NCBI GenBank assembly: GCA_963693285.1
Contig: OY848917.1
Span: forward strand, 4,330,618 to 4,394,617
Direction: 5' to 3'
From: Xestospongia muta
Lineage: Eukaryota; Porifera; Demospongiae; Haplosclerida; Petrosiidae
DNA length: 64,000 bases
Shown here piece after piece: positions 1 to 12,671 of the stretch. The first letter of the stretch is position 1; every line of letters starts with the position of its first letter. Below the pieces are notes generated by a model. That model had not been told where the DNA came from and made no database searches. It was given only the letters and a program-made list of their open reading frames with translations. Position numbers and translations under genes: made by a program.

Positions 1-37
1 TGTGGATGACATTTTTGATTGTCTTCTTCTTTTCTAG

Positions 38-3000
38 CTTTGGTAGAGGGTGCTGGTCTTCAAGTGGTCTTACTACTCAAAACAATAGCACATCTGTTAG
101 CTGTGGTAGTTCTCATTTAACTAGTTTTTCTGTTCTAGTGGATGTTTCGGGATCACATGCTGTACTCACAACTGAAGAACTCAAAACACTCTCTGTTGTA
201 ACATATATTGGTCTTTCTATCTCTATTGTGTGCCTGTTATTAACTGTGATATTCTTTTTAAGTTTTGGGTAAGTTAATTCATGTGCTTAATTGGTGGAAC
301 AAGTAAGGCTTATGTATATTAAGTAGTTTAGTTTTTATGTACATTTTCCATCTTGTGTGTCAGATGTTCCTATAATTACTTAACAATAAAACTAAAAGTG
401 ATTATGATTAATTGGATATTACAATTATCATCTCTAATTCTTTTTACAGTAAAAAGTTATTTGAGGCAGTTCATAACTTTGTCCATCTTAACCTTGCTAT
501 ATCATTGCTGTTGGCTTATATTGTATTCATCATTGCTACTCTTCAACCTGTAGTTGATAATAAAGTAAACAATTCCTGTCTACTTTATTTTCTATAACAT
601 ATAATATGTGACATGTCAAATATATATCTAATAAATGTGTATTGTCTTCACATTTTGTTCCTTTTTTTTACAACTCCAGCCTGGTTGTACTTTTGTAGCA
701 GCCCTTCTTCACTATTTCTTCTTGTCTGCATTTTGTTGGATGTTAGCTGAAGGTGTCATGTTATATCTTATGTTAGTTGTTGTTTTCTCATCACTCTCTA
801 AGAAATGGTGGTTTTTCTTCTTACTAGGATGGGGTAAGCAACACAATAGACAGTAATTTCATCATTATATACATACATGTACTGTACAGTTATGTTACAG
901 TTTAAGTTTTGATCTTATTATAAAATTGAATAAATTGAAGTATTTTTTATTTTCATTTTCTATTTTTAGTTCCTGCTCTCTTACCAGTTGTAGTGACAGT
1001 GGGTGTGGCTCATAACTATTATTATGAAGGACATAATGTGTAAGTTATTAACTAGTCATGTATATTATTAACTCATTAATGTATTACAGCACATAATTAA
1101 GTTTATCTCAGAGTTTATTAATAAGCAAAGACTACTTGTAAAACACTCAATTCAGTAGTATATATATTCTTAACAGACATGATATAACCATAGTGTCTAG
1201 AGGTCCAGCATACTTTGTTGTGTGTAGTTAATTTTTATCAGTATAATATTCAATGAAGTAAAGAATTCCTACTGGATCTGTAGACACATCAAATACCTGT
1301 ACTTCTTTAGAAAAGGATTTCTAATGTAGGTACAATGAAGAACACTATATTGTATACTAAAAACACCAATTCTCTGCTAACCAGGGCCATTGTAGATAGT
1401 CTAGTGCTATAGCAGATGGTCCAGTTGGTCACATTTGTTTACAATATACCACCACACCTGGAAAAGAAATTTTAAGGTAGTTCATCTTCCTCCAAAGTTT
1501 TTGAAGCTCAAATCTTCCAAGAGTTCCTTGGACAGTATTGCTTATAATGCCATTAATTTGTCATGCTTTCATGAATTTTTATGAGATGTGGAATGTTTTC
1601 GCTGTCAATTACTGGTCATATCAATTTTTAGTATTACTAAGCATGAAAAATGAATCAGATTGTAGTCATTTGCAGTCAATAATGTAGGTTAGAACTCTGT
1701 CAGTGATCATAGCAATGTTGTATTGGACATGCACAGTAACAGTTTCTATAGTAGCATTGTGTGTTGTCTACTAAAGGAACTCATCTTTGTTTGAGAGTAC
1801 TAGACTGGCTATAATTTCTGAAGTTTATGTATTCAAATACTTTAAAAAGCCAGGCAAGCAGCTAAGTTGCAAGAAATCAAGTACACCGACAACACAAGAA
1901 GCAGAAATCTGCACAAACGTTTTCAAAGTAGTGAATAAATCTTCATTGTGTAATCTCTATAGATTAGAGTAGCTTTGCAATTATCAAATATTGTGTGATT
2001 GCAATGCTAACATCACTCTGAAATGTTTTTACACTCTTAATCAAATAGAGCTATTGTTAGACTGCTCTCATTATCAACCTCTACAGAGACTTACTTCCCT
2101 TTAAGTACATTGCAGACAAATTAGTCTCAATAATGTACAATGTTGCAAGTATTACCTATCAATTACAACTATTACTTATTAGCTTACTACAGGTTTATCA
2201 ATTACATTTATCATATCCTATAATATACTATCGAAGGATCCCCTATAACAAAGGCATGATTATTTAGTATCTTAATACAGTTTTGTCCTTTACAATATTC
2301 AAAAATATAATATGTCTTTATCTTTATGTAGCTGTTGGTTATCAGTGTCAAGAAATCTGATATGGGCCTTTGTTGTACCTATGATTATTATAATAATTGT
2401 GAGTTTAATACACTTAGTTTATCGTTTGTATCAGAAATGGAGTTTGCTTCTCCACAGAAATAATAACAAAGTCCCTGAATTTAATAGAAACAATTAATAT
2501 ATAGTGTAGCTTGAGGTGACACAGAAACTGGGCAAATATTAAATGATTAGACTTAATTTTAGTAATTTTCTGGGTGAGGTTCAATTCTTTTAGCTGAAAG
2601 AACTAGTTCTTTTGTCAAAGGAATGTTATAATCATATATTTATATACTGGGAATGGCTGAAAAATAACAGTTTTGGAATTTACTTTGAACCCAAATGGTC
2701 TTATTTCATAACAAATTGAGCTAAATTAATTGTACCTATGTTATGCATTGTAATTCCTCTGTTTTTGTAGATCAATAGTATTTTCTTAGTGCTGGTTATT
2801 AATAGTTTAATTAAAAGTAGAGGAAACAAGAATGTTCAACTATTACAAGCTAACAAACGTGTGGATTTAGTAAGGTGAGTTCTAAATATGTAAATAAATA
2901 ATAAAGACAATTGCCATAAAACAATACAGTGTAGTTTTAATTAATGGTGTTTTTATATTATATAGTCTTGATAATCCTGTTATCATGTAATATTGTTCAT

Positions 3001-5031
3001 TCCAGAGCTACTGTTAAAGCATCAGTTATTTTACTACCACTGTTGGGTATGACATGGGTGATTGGATTATTTGCTATTGATCGAGGCACATCTTGGTTGG
3101 CATGGCTCTTTACAGTTGCTAATAGCTTACAGGTATGTTTATAAACAATTATTGATATGTGTTACTATCTATTATAAAGTGATATATGACGGTTTGAAAT
3201 TTTCTGACATTGTAATTCAGATATTGAAACAAGTTATATTCATTAGCACATCAGATTATATCATATAGACCTCTGGGGACTTTGTCTAGTCACAAATAAA
3301 TAACTATTTTTATATTTTGTTTTAGGGTGCAGGAATGTTCTTCTTTCATGTTGTCAGAAATGAGAAGGTAAGTTGAAGTAACTATCATTAAGATATTATC
3401 CTGTATTGTACTATTCAATAATATGTTCTATGTCAATTACTAGGTGTGGGATGTTATAGTAAAGACGCTGAAATCATCCAGTAAAGTAGACACTACAACT
3501 GAGGTATGTTATATAAATGAAATTTATAATGTGAATATCATTGTATAGGAATCTTCAAGTAACATATTTGATAAAAAGAAGAAAAGGAAATATAAGAAAT
3601 ATCTAGGTTTTTAATAAATAAAAATTGTTTTGTATATCTACAATAAAAACATGCACATTGGGAACTGGCCTTATCACAGGGATTTCCTCATTACATAGTT
3701 TAATAATTCACTTAAGTATTATAACTAGATTTGAATGAAGTGTACCTCCTGTTTTGATAAAGTCCATTGTACAATATTAAATTAAATGTTTTGCTCTATT
3801 ACCTCATAAGTGGTTAGTAAAATATTACTAATGATATTATGCTTCTCTTATTTAATGGATTATTATCTTACTAGTTTATTATTAATTTTCTGTAGATAGT
3901 ACATTATCTACTACTAGTGGAGATACCAGTGGTGTCTACAAACTGACTGATTGTGAACTAACTCAATTATCGCAAGTGGACAAAACGAACTCTAGTATGT
4001 ATGAAGTCAGTACAGAGGAGGAAGCTATAAAGGAAGCAAAGCAGCAACCTGATATTAATATATTACCTTTAGATAATACAGGTATGTCATAATATAATCT
4101 AGACAGCCATGTATATTAATAATTATAAAGACTTGTTGTATTTTATGTCAAATGTCATTTGAATTGGAACAATACGTATTTATGTCATTGGAATTAATAA
4201 TACAAGTTAGATAGCAATGATGATCAGATGTCTTGGGTCATTGTGTTTATAAAAGTGTCTGAGGTTTGTATTAACTGCTTTGTCATTAACCACAGTACAA
4301 ATGATACAAGCAAGCTATACTATGTCTATCCGTGCCTTCCAATCTATCACTTCATTGTCATTTAGTCAGGCTCAAGACTGGTATTCATACAAGCAGGAAT
4401 TACTCTACATTACTTTTACATACATGAATTTTGACTTGACATAAACCTCAGTTGTCATACCACTATCATTATTGTTGATGGAAGTCAGATTATTTCCACT
4501 CTAATTATTTATGCATTGGCAAATATTGATTGCATAGTTAAAACACACCTAATATTAGAGTAGAATAAGCCAGGACTCAGAAGATATTTACTGTATATTA
4601 GGAGCCACCATTATTAGAAATTATATTGTTTTGTTAAAAGAATACTAGTGAAAGACTAATTGCTCCTCCTGCTGAAATTACATGTATAGTTTGAACAATA
4701 ATGAAATAGTCAATATCTCACCATTTATTTATATCATAGAAATATATAGTTCTCTTTCATTTCATTCTGTAATGTTGTCATTACTATTTGTTTGTTACTA
4801 GAAGAAGAAATAGAAACTCAAACGGTCGTCATGTTAGATGAATACGAAGAGGCTGGTTCGTCATCTCTAACAGATATGAGAAGAGGTTCTTCTGCTCATA
4901 GAAAACCTGTTTTACTCAAAGTAGAAAAGGGATCAGGAAATAAAGAAGAGAATACAATATCACCTGATGAGGGAGGAGACTTCATTTTGCGATTCACTTC
5001 TCATGATAGGCCCAACCCAAGTGAATTCTGA
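38..5031 (+). CDS. Adhesion G-protein-coupled receptor, 3' part (GPS + 7TM + tail)
   Basis: The plasma-membrane receptor's 5' ectodomain lies outside the window. Exons read by splice signals and matching phases: 38-268, 450-564, 680-833, 970-1039, 2332-2398, 2771-2874, 3006-3132, 3326-3367, 3444-3503, 3549-3606, 3896-4081 and 4802-5031. The first exon carries the GPS autoproteolysis motif (GCWSSSG, then a Cys and SSHLTSFSVLVD, with the HL/T cleavage site) and TM1. TM2 is HLNLAISLLLAY, TM3 FFLSAFCWMLAEGVMLYL, TM4 PALLPVVVTVGVAH, TM5 CWLSVSRNLIWAFVVP, and TM6-7 SVILLPLLGMTWVIGLFA. These are the landmarks of the secretin/adhesion class. The tail is hydrophilic and acidic, ending DRPNPSEF before TGA. 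The 3606 donor (G|GTTTTT) is weak; if it is not used the protein ends early at 3614. The 1040-2331 intron is unusually long and shows nothing recognisable. The exon lengths 154, 67, 104 and 127 recur in the receptor at 18.6-27.3 kb. Confidence 0.9.
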
Positions 5032-5284
5032 AGACTTATACATTCTTTGTTAATTCTTTTTACATTTAAACATTTTTTGCTCTATGCAAATTATCAGACC
5101 ACACAATGCTATTATATTAGAATGATGTTTTAACATTATCAACTTTTTTCAACGTTAGAATAATAGATTGATTGTTACTAAAAATAAATCATGTCTTTTC
5201 AAACTATTATAAAATAATTAGTTCAATTTGTTAGCCAGTCTACATGTGTCGTTCATGTTAAATATATTGTAGTAGTAATATGAT

Positions 5285-5715
5285 AACACTGTTTTGATTA
5301 TTAATGTACTATTGTTTGTGTAACTAATGTTAGAACTAATAATAATTTGTTTTTTAATTTAGAGAAAATAAGGTCCTAGCTGGGGCAGGGCTGTTACTAT
5401 AGATTCATAATATACACATCATTGTATTTTGTAGGGATGCATACAACCAAATGATGTCCATGAATTGGCTTATTTTGACAGCTGCTGTCATAGTAATCTT
5501 AAATTTATTTGAATTTTTTTAAAGATTAATATGATGACAATTTGGATTAGATAATTATTAAAATATACAAGTTGTTTTAATCGATATCATTTGGTTGTAT
5601 GCATCCTTACAAAATACAATGTACATTGAAGTGTTATATGTGAATCCATAGTAACAGTTCTGGTATGTCTATGAAATCATTATTAGTTCTAGCATTACAT
5701 CATAAACAGTAATAC
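5285..5715. repeat. Long imperfect inverted repeat (foldback element)
   Basis: The left arm (about 5321-5460) and right arm (about 5580-5710) are imperfect reverse complements over about 130 bp. Landmarks are GATGCATACAACCAAATGAT on the left and ATCATTTGGTTGTATGCATC on the right, plus TTAGAACTAATAAT against ATTATTAGTTCTAGCA at the outer ends. About 120 bp separate the arms. No coding potential is seen. It is best read as a foldback/MITE-like element. Confidence 0.7.
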
Positions 5716-5871
5716 ATTAGTGATCAAATTTTCAAAACAGTATTGTCAAGATCTAATAGTTTATTATATGCTACATATACATTATAGTTGTATGAAGATG
5801 AGCACTGAGTGGTTATGTGTGAGTGTCAGTACTTATACATTTGTAATATGTTTGGCTCAATTCACTTTAAA

Positions 5872-6113
5872 ACTTGATTGGTTGACTTAACCAACATATG
5901 GTTATACTGGCTGTAAGTATATTATAAACTGCAATCTGAAAGTAAATATCATAAATATTAAATATTTTGATTACTAATGTACTATGGGATTAATTAAGTA
6001 TGTTAGTAATGAAACAGTATGATGTTTACATTCAATTTGTATCAAATAATTCACTATATATACACGTGCAATCTGTATAACCCTATAGTGGTTAAATCAA
6101 CCAATCAGTCTTT
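5872..6113. repeat. Second inverted-repeat pair, MITE-like
   Basis: TTGATTGGTTGACTTAACCA at 5874 onward is matched in reverse complement near 6077-6112, where the copy reads TGATTGGTTGATTTAACCAC with a GGTTATAC flank. The arms are about 37 bp and imperfect, with about 160 bp between them. No ORF is seen. It is probably a small non-autonomous element. Confidence 0.55.
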
Positions 6114-6599
6114 ACAGTGATATAGTGACAGATCACTTGACAGTTACAAAATTTCATTGTAGCCAGAGTCCCAGCAAATAATTTTTCCATATATCTAAAA
6201 GGACATGTGAGACTAATGCAAACTTCTTGTGATGTTTAAATTTAAAGGCATGAGCAATAAAAAGGGAGACATATATTGAATGTTCTGAGGATTATTAAAT
6301 TCTCTTTTGTTATGAAAAATAGACATTATTTGTTATGCATGGTTTAAACAAACATTAATTGTCTTGTTGGGGTCTGTATGATATTTAATAACAATCTATT
6401 AGCATACTAAATTTGACACATTATTTCTGTGCATAATGAGGCCATGATATTGTATTTAACTACCTGCCACTCCCCCAAAAAACCTTTCATCTCCCTACTC
6501 CATTGCAGACACCATTTAGTTGATTACATGTCATTCACGTTGCATATGTTATAGTCATGATATGGTTATACAGGTTGCATGTAACAATATAGCAAAAAG

Positions 6600-6900
6600 T
6601 AAACTTGTATTGTTTTGATTACTAATGTACAACTGTTTATATAGTTAATGATTAGGGCTAATAATAACTTTAATTTTATCCATAGACAAAATAAGATGCT
6701 AGCTGGACCAAGGCTGTTACAATATTTATTTATTCATTACAACATATTTTGTAATGACCAAATGATGTCCATGAGTCTGTTAAAACAACCTATTTATTTC
6801 GGCAAATATCTAATCCAATTGCAAATTGATATCATATTAATCTTAAATAAGATTTTAAGGTTAATATGATGGCAGTTTGGATTATATTACTGTTAAGATA
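6600..6900 (+). repeat. Second, diverged copy of the 5.3-kb repeat
   Basis: This stretch repeats the 5285-5600 sequence in the same orientation with substitutions and small indels. Landmarks are GTTTTGATTACTAATGTACA, GACAAAATAAGATGCTAGCTGG, GACCAAATGATGTCCATGA and GATGGCAGTTTGGATTA. It lies directly upstream of the beta-helix pseudogene and marks where that gene's 5' end is lost. The rest of 5032-6929 holds nothing else recognised. Confidence 0.6.
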
Positions 6901-6914
6901 ACCCAATTCGCAAT

Positions 6915-8603
6915 TCAATTGGGGGAGGTGTGAACATTTATTCAAATGGATATGGTAGTGTTCAGTTTAATAACTTCACTGTATACAACAATACCTATCT
7001 ACGATATGGAGGAGGAATGAGCATTCATTCATCAAGATATGATAGAATTGAGTTTGGTAACTGCAATATATATAACAATATTGCTCAGTATGATGGAGGA
7101 GGAGTGTACATTGATTTGTTTGAAGGAGGTGGTAATATTGAGATTTTTAACTGCACAATATACAACAATATTGCTCATTATGGAGGAGGAGGAGTGTACA
7201 TTGATTTGTATGAAGGAGGTCATATTACTGAGTTTGACAACTGCACTATAAACAACAATACTGCTTACCTTGGATCAGTTCTGTTTCTCCATGCTTTTCA
7301 AGTTTCTTCAACAGCTAGTTTTTATTTCAAGAATGTTATATTTCATTTCAATAAAGCAACCAATAAACCATCTGTATATTGAAAAGTTTATCAATCTGCT
7401 GTGGTATTATTTAATGTTGTTAATGTTACATTTGACGAAATTGAGGTTAGTAATCATAATATAACTGGTTTAGTGGGTTTCAACAGCCGGTTAACATTTG
7501 ATAGACTTAGCACATTTGTAAACAATTCAGGTATTTATGGTGGAGGCATTGCTTTATATGACTTCTCCCAATTATCACTAGTAAAAGAACATATAAACAT
7601 ATCGTTTGTTGATAATCATGCGAGTGAGTCAGGTGGGGGAATCTTTGTGTCACCAGTAGTTGGTGTAGACATCAGCACTAAATGCTCCTTTATTCTTAAT
7701 AATTCCTATTATAATTCTAGTGCTGTGTTATATTTTGTCAACAATACAGCTGACATATCAGGTGACATTCTATATGGTGGAAATGTTGATAAATGTTTAA
7801 ATGAGGATGAATTTAATAACCTTTTCCACCACTTCAAACAAACTGGTCTATCAGTAGTGTCATCAGACCCTCTTCAAGTGTGCTTTTGCAAATCAGAAAT
7901 ACAAAATTGCTCTGTTACAAACATCAATATAACTGTAATACCTGGGGTTGATGTCAATGTATCACTAGCTACTGTTGGTTTAAAGGATGGCTTAGCAAAG
8001 GGTGTGATCAATTTGACGTCATCAGATAGCTCATCTACTGTACAAATGCATAGTAATAGACTAAATGCAAATTGCACCAATGTTTTCTTCACATTAAAAA
8101 CAAACTTTTCATTGAACACAGCACAAGTGTATGTGAAACTAGACAGCTCAATCAGTGGACCTTTTTGTGACCCCTCAGCTAAACTCATTGATGTTACTAT
8201 TGAGTCCTGTCCAATTGGGTTTCAATTGGTCAATGATACCTGTGTTTGTAGACCTGAATTAAATACATCTTCAATAAGTTGTGATATTAACTCTCAAATT
8301 ATAACTAGAGATGGTGATATGTGGATTGGTTATGAAAATGACTCAGAATGTCTTATTTATCCAAATTGTCCCTTCGATTATTGTAGCGATAGAACAATTT
8401 ATTTTAAATTCACCTCTCCTGATGCACAGTGTCTTCACAATCGATTTGGACTACTCTGTGGACAATGTGCTGAAGGACTCAGTCTCATGTTAGGTTATAC
8501 TGTCCTAACAATTATTTTATTCAAGTGCTATGATGCTGTTTTGTGGCTAATAAAAAGTTACCTTTTCTATTATAACAAACAGTTAATTTTTACATACATC
8601 TAG
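6915..8603 (+). pseudogene. Beta-helix (pectate-lyase-fold-like) surface protein, decayed
   Basis: The reading frame encodes tandem Gly/Asn-rich coils such as NCTIYNNIAHYGGGGVYIDL, NCNIYNNIAQYDGGGVYI and NNSGIYGGGIALYD, the look of a right-handed parallel beta-helix. A Cys-rich region follows (CLHNRFGLLCGQCAEGLSL) and then a short hydrophobic stretch. One in-frame TGA at 7380-7382 interrupts an otherwise continuous frame: it reads NKPSVY before and KVYQSAVV after. There is no upstream start or signal peptide, because the 5' side is a repeat. The C-terminus stops at 8603, soon after LCGQC, where large sponge relatives usually continue into membrane segments (recalled family knowledge). It is read as a truncated, nonsense-containing copy. 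An unrecognised intron spanning the TGA is the alternative. Confidence 0.6.
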
Positions 8604-9514
8604 TGACAGATCAATTAACACTCACAATTAGTATACAAGTCACTCTTGCCCTACTTACCATGTGACTGGTTATCACAAAAGACATATGACATAAAACAAC
8701 CTTTTAAAGTGATCAATATGATACATAAACATGTATGACTGGTAGTGGATGTACAGACTACAATGATTTATGAAAAGAACTAAAGTGCATAAGTCTCACT
8801 GCTATAGACATTATTTAGACAAATGTTAATGAAAGATATTTTGAATATGTATATTCACGGGGCTTAATTGTCATTATGTATTAGCTATCATGTAGTGGAA
8901 TATGGTAGTCTGGAGATGAGACTTGTTCCTTGATGTCACAATACCAGCATATCAAGGCAGTGGACAGGCAAACATTTTTAAAATTATATATCATCAGATA
9001 TGTAACTCAATTAATGGATAATGCATTATTAACACTGACAGTAGCATCAGTCATCTCCGCTCAAGGTTCTGGTTTCTTGACTTCTTTCAATCCATGTATT
9101 GTTTTTTATTGAGTTTGACATATTGATTAACTATAATAACACCATACTGGGAGTCTACAGTATTTTGTAAAGTAGCAGTAATAAAATGTCAACAAAATTT
9201 GAGAACTCACTCTTTAGTTGACATATTGTCACTTCAGCAAATTGTTTTAGCTGGTTTAGCAATGAGAGCCAGTCAATGAGAATGGTTGTCTATCCATTTG
9301 TAATACAGGTAATAAATACTTTATACCCATATAATAGTATGTACTAATGAAATCATTAAATTTCACAAGTTTGTTAAGAAAAGTAGTAGTAATAAAATGT
9401 CCTAATATTATACACATAGTAAATATTAGTAATAAAATAAAAAAATGTATGCAAATTCTAAAAATGTACCACACAACACTTATTTAGTTAGCAAATTCAA
9501 CATCGACTAGTTCA
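8604..9514. other. Intergenic, nothing recognised
   Basis: AT-rich sequence between the beta-helix pseudogene and the 3' end of the kinase gene. Short ORFs occur on both strands but none shows a domain or splice context. Confidence 0.5.
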
Positions 9515-10554
9515 TTATACTCTTAGTAGTTTAAGTTGATCTAAGATCTGGATCATAGTTGGACGACGATGACGATTTCGATTAAGACACTTTTGTATTA
9601 GAGAGGACATAGGAGACCATGACACTCTACTAGCTTGTTGTTCTCTCTCTGTAACTGTCATAGCAGGTGGACAATGTAGAATCATCTCCATTAGAAGAAC
9701 AGAGTAACTGTATACATCCATTGCTGGTGTATGATCATCTGGATAACGTGACTCTGGGGCAGCATAGGCTGGATTTCCTGGCATGTCTGTCTTTGCTTGT
9801 TGTTGGAGGTTAGCTGCTCCATAATCAGCTACTTTAGCTTTAAAGCTATCACCTACTGATGGTTCTAACAGGACATTAGGGCTACTAATGTCTCGATGTA
9901 TAATAGGGTTGGGCTTCCATAGATGGAGGTAGTTCAGAGCTGAAGCAACATCTTGACTGATACTGAGTATTTGAGGTTGTGTCAATGCTTTCTTTTGGAG
10001 CTCTTTGTAAAGACTAGTGGTCATGATCTCTGTCAGGATAATGGGTGTACCCACTCTAGTAGCTCCAATAAATTGGACAAGATTAGGATGACGTACTCTA
10101 GAAGCAATGTCCATTTCTCTGGAGAAAAGATCTCGTGTATAGTCTGAGATAATGATACCATGAAGAGACTTAGCAGCTACTCTTAGACCTCGGAACATAG
10201 CCACTTTAACTTTACCATATGACCCATCACCTAAGACCTCCTTGTGTCATAGTCACCTCCTCTTTACCTACGAACCAATGAGGTTGCCCCTGTTGTGAAC
10301 GAAGTTGCTCTAACTGTTGATGCTGACTACGAACTGTTTCTTGAGACTCTTGCAATAGTCGTTGAGAATCTTGTAACTGTTGTCTATACTCCTGTGACTG
10401 TCATGCAACATCTTGCCTAGCTTGTTCTGTTTGTTGTAGTTGTTGTAGTAGACGGAGATTACTTTGTTGATATTGATCTCTCTTAGACTTTATATCCTGT
10501 AATTCACCTAGAAATAATACAGTATCACGATTGACTATTTGTTGTTAACATTTA

Positions 10555-10990
10555 TTTAACCACCTATCCATTTAATACCATACTGTCCATCTATTCATCC
10601 ATCAATCCCTCAATCTATACATCATTGATCTATATATCCATCCATCAATCCACACAAATGTTCTTTCTGTCATTCTATCTATCCATTTATTTTATTCTTT
10701 ATTTATATGTTTGAATATCTGTTTATCTGTCTGTTCATCCATTTCATTATCTGTCCACTGTCCATCCATAAATTCATCCATCTATCTAACCTATCTACCA
10801 TTCTATTTAACCACAATCAAATGCCCAATGTCATCTATAAATAAATTCATACATCCATCAATGTAATGGATACATCACTGATTGACATAGAAAAAAATTG
10901 TCATAAAAACAAAGTCTAACATATAGAGGATGTATGGACTATCTGTCTATTATCCATCCATCTACTTAACTATATAACTAACTACATCAA
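10555..10990. repeat. Degenerate ATCC/ATCT tetranucleotide repeat in kinase intron
   Basis: This stretch is dominated by CATCCAT, CTATCTAT and TTCATCC motifs across the 10508-11004 intron of the kinase gene. It is typical old microsatellite with no coding signal. Confidence 0.7.
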
Positions 10991-11709
10991 AATAGTTAGG
11001 TTACCTTGTTGTATATCTTGTTGAGATTCTAGTTCTTGTAGTCTTTCTTGAAGACTTTGTATGTTTTGTTGAGCAACTAAAAGATCATCTTGGTAGTTAG
11101 GATGAAGAACTGTCTCCTTAGCTAACAACTCGTCTTGAGTTGTTTTTGTTTGTTGTTGTTCTATCCATTGTCTCCTTCCTTCTGTGAGTTGTTTTAGTAC
11201 TCTTTGTTGGTAGTTATCAGTTGAGGTTAGTTCATTAGAGTCTAGTACAAATCCTACTGACCATTGACCATCATTGAGGACTATATGAGAAACACAACAG
11301 TACTAATGTCAGTATACAATGTGGTAGTCTACTACTAGTATAACATGTATGGAAGCAATAAGACTATCCTAAGTTGTAGTACATAACAAGGTCACCTATA
11401 TAACAGTACATGTACTAAATGAACACTAAGAAGAGTTATAGTACTAATAATACATACAGTATTATCTCTTATGATGAATATGTGGGTATCAGTAGTACAT
11501 CAAATGGTTTGCTAGTCCATTTAGATTATCAAACCACACCTCCTACTATATATAATATTAAGTACAACATTAATTATGTTTTTATATAAAATTCAATGTA
11601 GTATTGTGACTTAATTACCAAGTTCTATTAACATTGTTATATTGATAGTCTACTACTAGTATAATATGGATGAAGTACTAACTATGTATAACATATGAAC
11701 ACTAAGTCT

Positions 11710-12671
11710 TATAGTATAATTGCACTGACTTAGGACCTTAAAGAAAGTAAATAACTTTGTCACCTTATATCATAAAGACACCACATTTTCAAAGTGAATT
11801 AGCATTCTAAAGAGAGTATTTAGCAATGAAATCAGTGCCATTGCAGGTAGGAAAAGTATAGTGTCAGAAATCTCCATACAATGTCAATGACATACCTTTT
11901 GAATTTCTTGAATACTTCACCTTTGACCATGTTGTTGCACATATTATCTCATTAAAAATCGACATTAGAAAATGGTTACAACTTGTACCAAAAAAAAAGA
12001 CTAGGACAAAGATATTACGATAAAATCTCAATTGAAGACTATAGTAGAAGATGTGTACAAGTACTTTGAGAAAATTACATGCTAAAGGGCAAAGCTCAGG
12101 GTCATTTAAAAGGACTTTAGATACTACAGGTAAGTCAATACTATGTTTTGTGTGAAAAGAAACTCGTGTTTAGGAATAAGGAAGAATACATTGAGAAAGG
12201 TTCTAAAAGAAATGAATAGAAAAGGACAGATAGATTTTTAACTGACAAGTAGATACAGTGAGATGAGGAAGACAGTTGTAGTTGATAGCTTTAATAGAGA
12301 TGCAACAAGGAGGAAGATTTATGAGATATATGATAGAAAGGAGCATGTGACAGTGTCAAAGTTATTAATAAGTTTTGTTTAACAGTGATCTTGATGACGA
12401 TGATGCTGAACCTTATACGACCAATATTGAAACAGACTCAGAGATTCAAGATAAATTTATTGTTAATGATAAATACTACATCTTTTTATAATATTCATAG
12501 TGATTTATACTGTCTGTACATGCTTATTAACTTTCATAATAGTTTAACCTTCATAGTAGTTTTTATGTTTTTTAAAGTCTTTGTATACTTTGTAGCAATA
12601 TATAAATGATGGTATTAATACCAATCAAACTAGATTGACACATACCATGAAGTCAGTGCAATTACACTATA
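11710..12671 (+). mobile_element. TIR DNA transposon relic, probably Tc1/mariner-like
   Basis: Inverted ends ATAGTATAATTGCACTGACT (from 11711) and AGTCAGTGCAATTACACTAT (ending near 12670) match at 19 of 20 positions and bound 962 bp inside the 11281-12853 intron of the Kelch-kinase gene. The interior plus strand retains coding scraps. One is VDSFNRDATRRKIYEIYDRK followed by HVTVSKLL, which resembles the helix-turn-helix region of Tc1/mariner/IS630-type transposases (recalled similarity). Another is an acidic stretch, SDLDDDDAEPYTTNIE. Stops and frame changes make it non-functional. Confidence 0.5.

Noticed and set aside
7380..7382. TGA as a selenocysteine codon
   Set aside because: There is no conserved Cys/Sec context or visible SECIS-like structure, and the gene is truncated at both ends.
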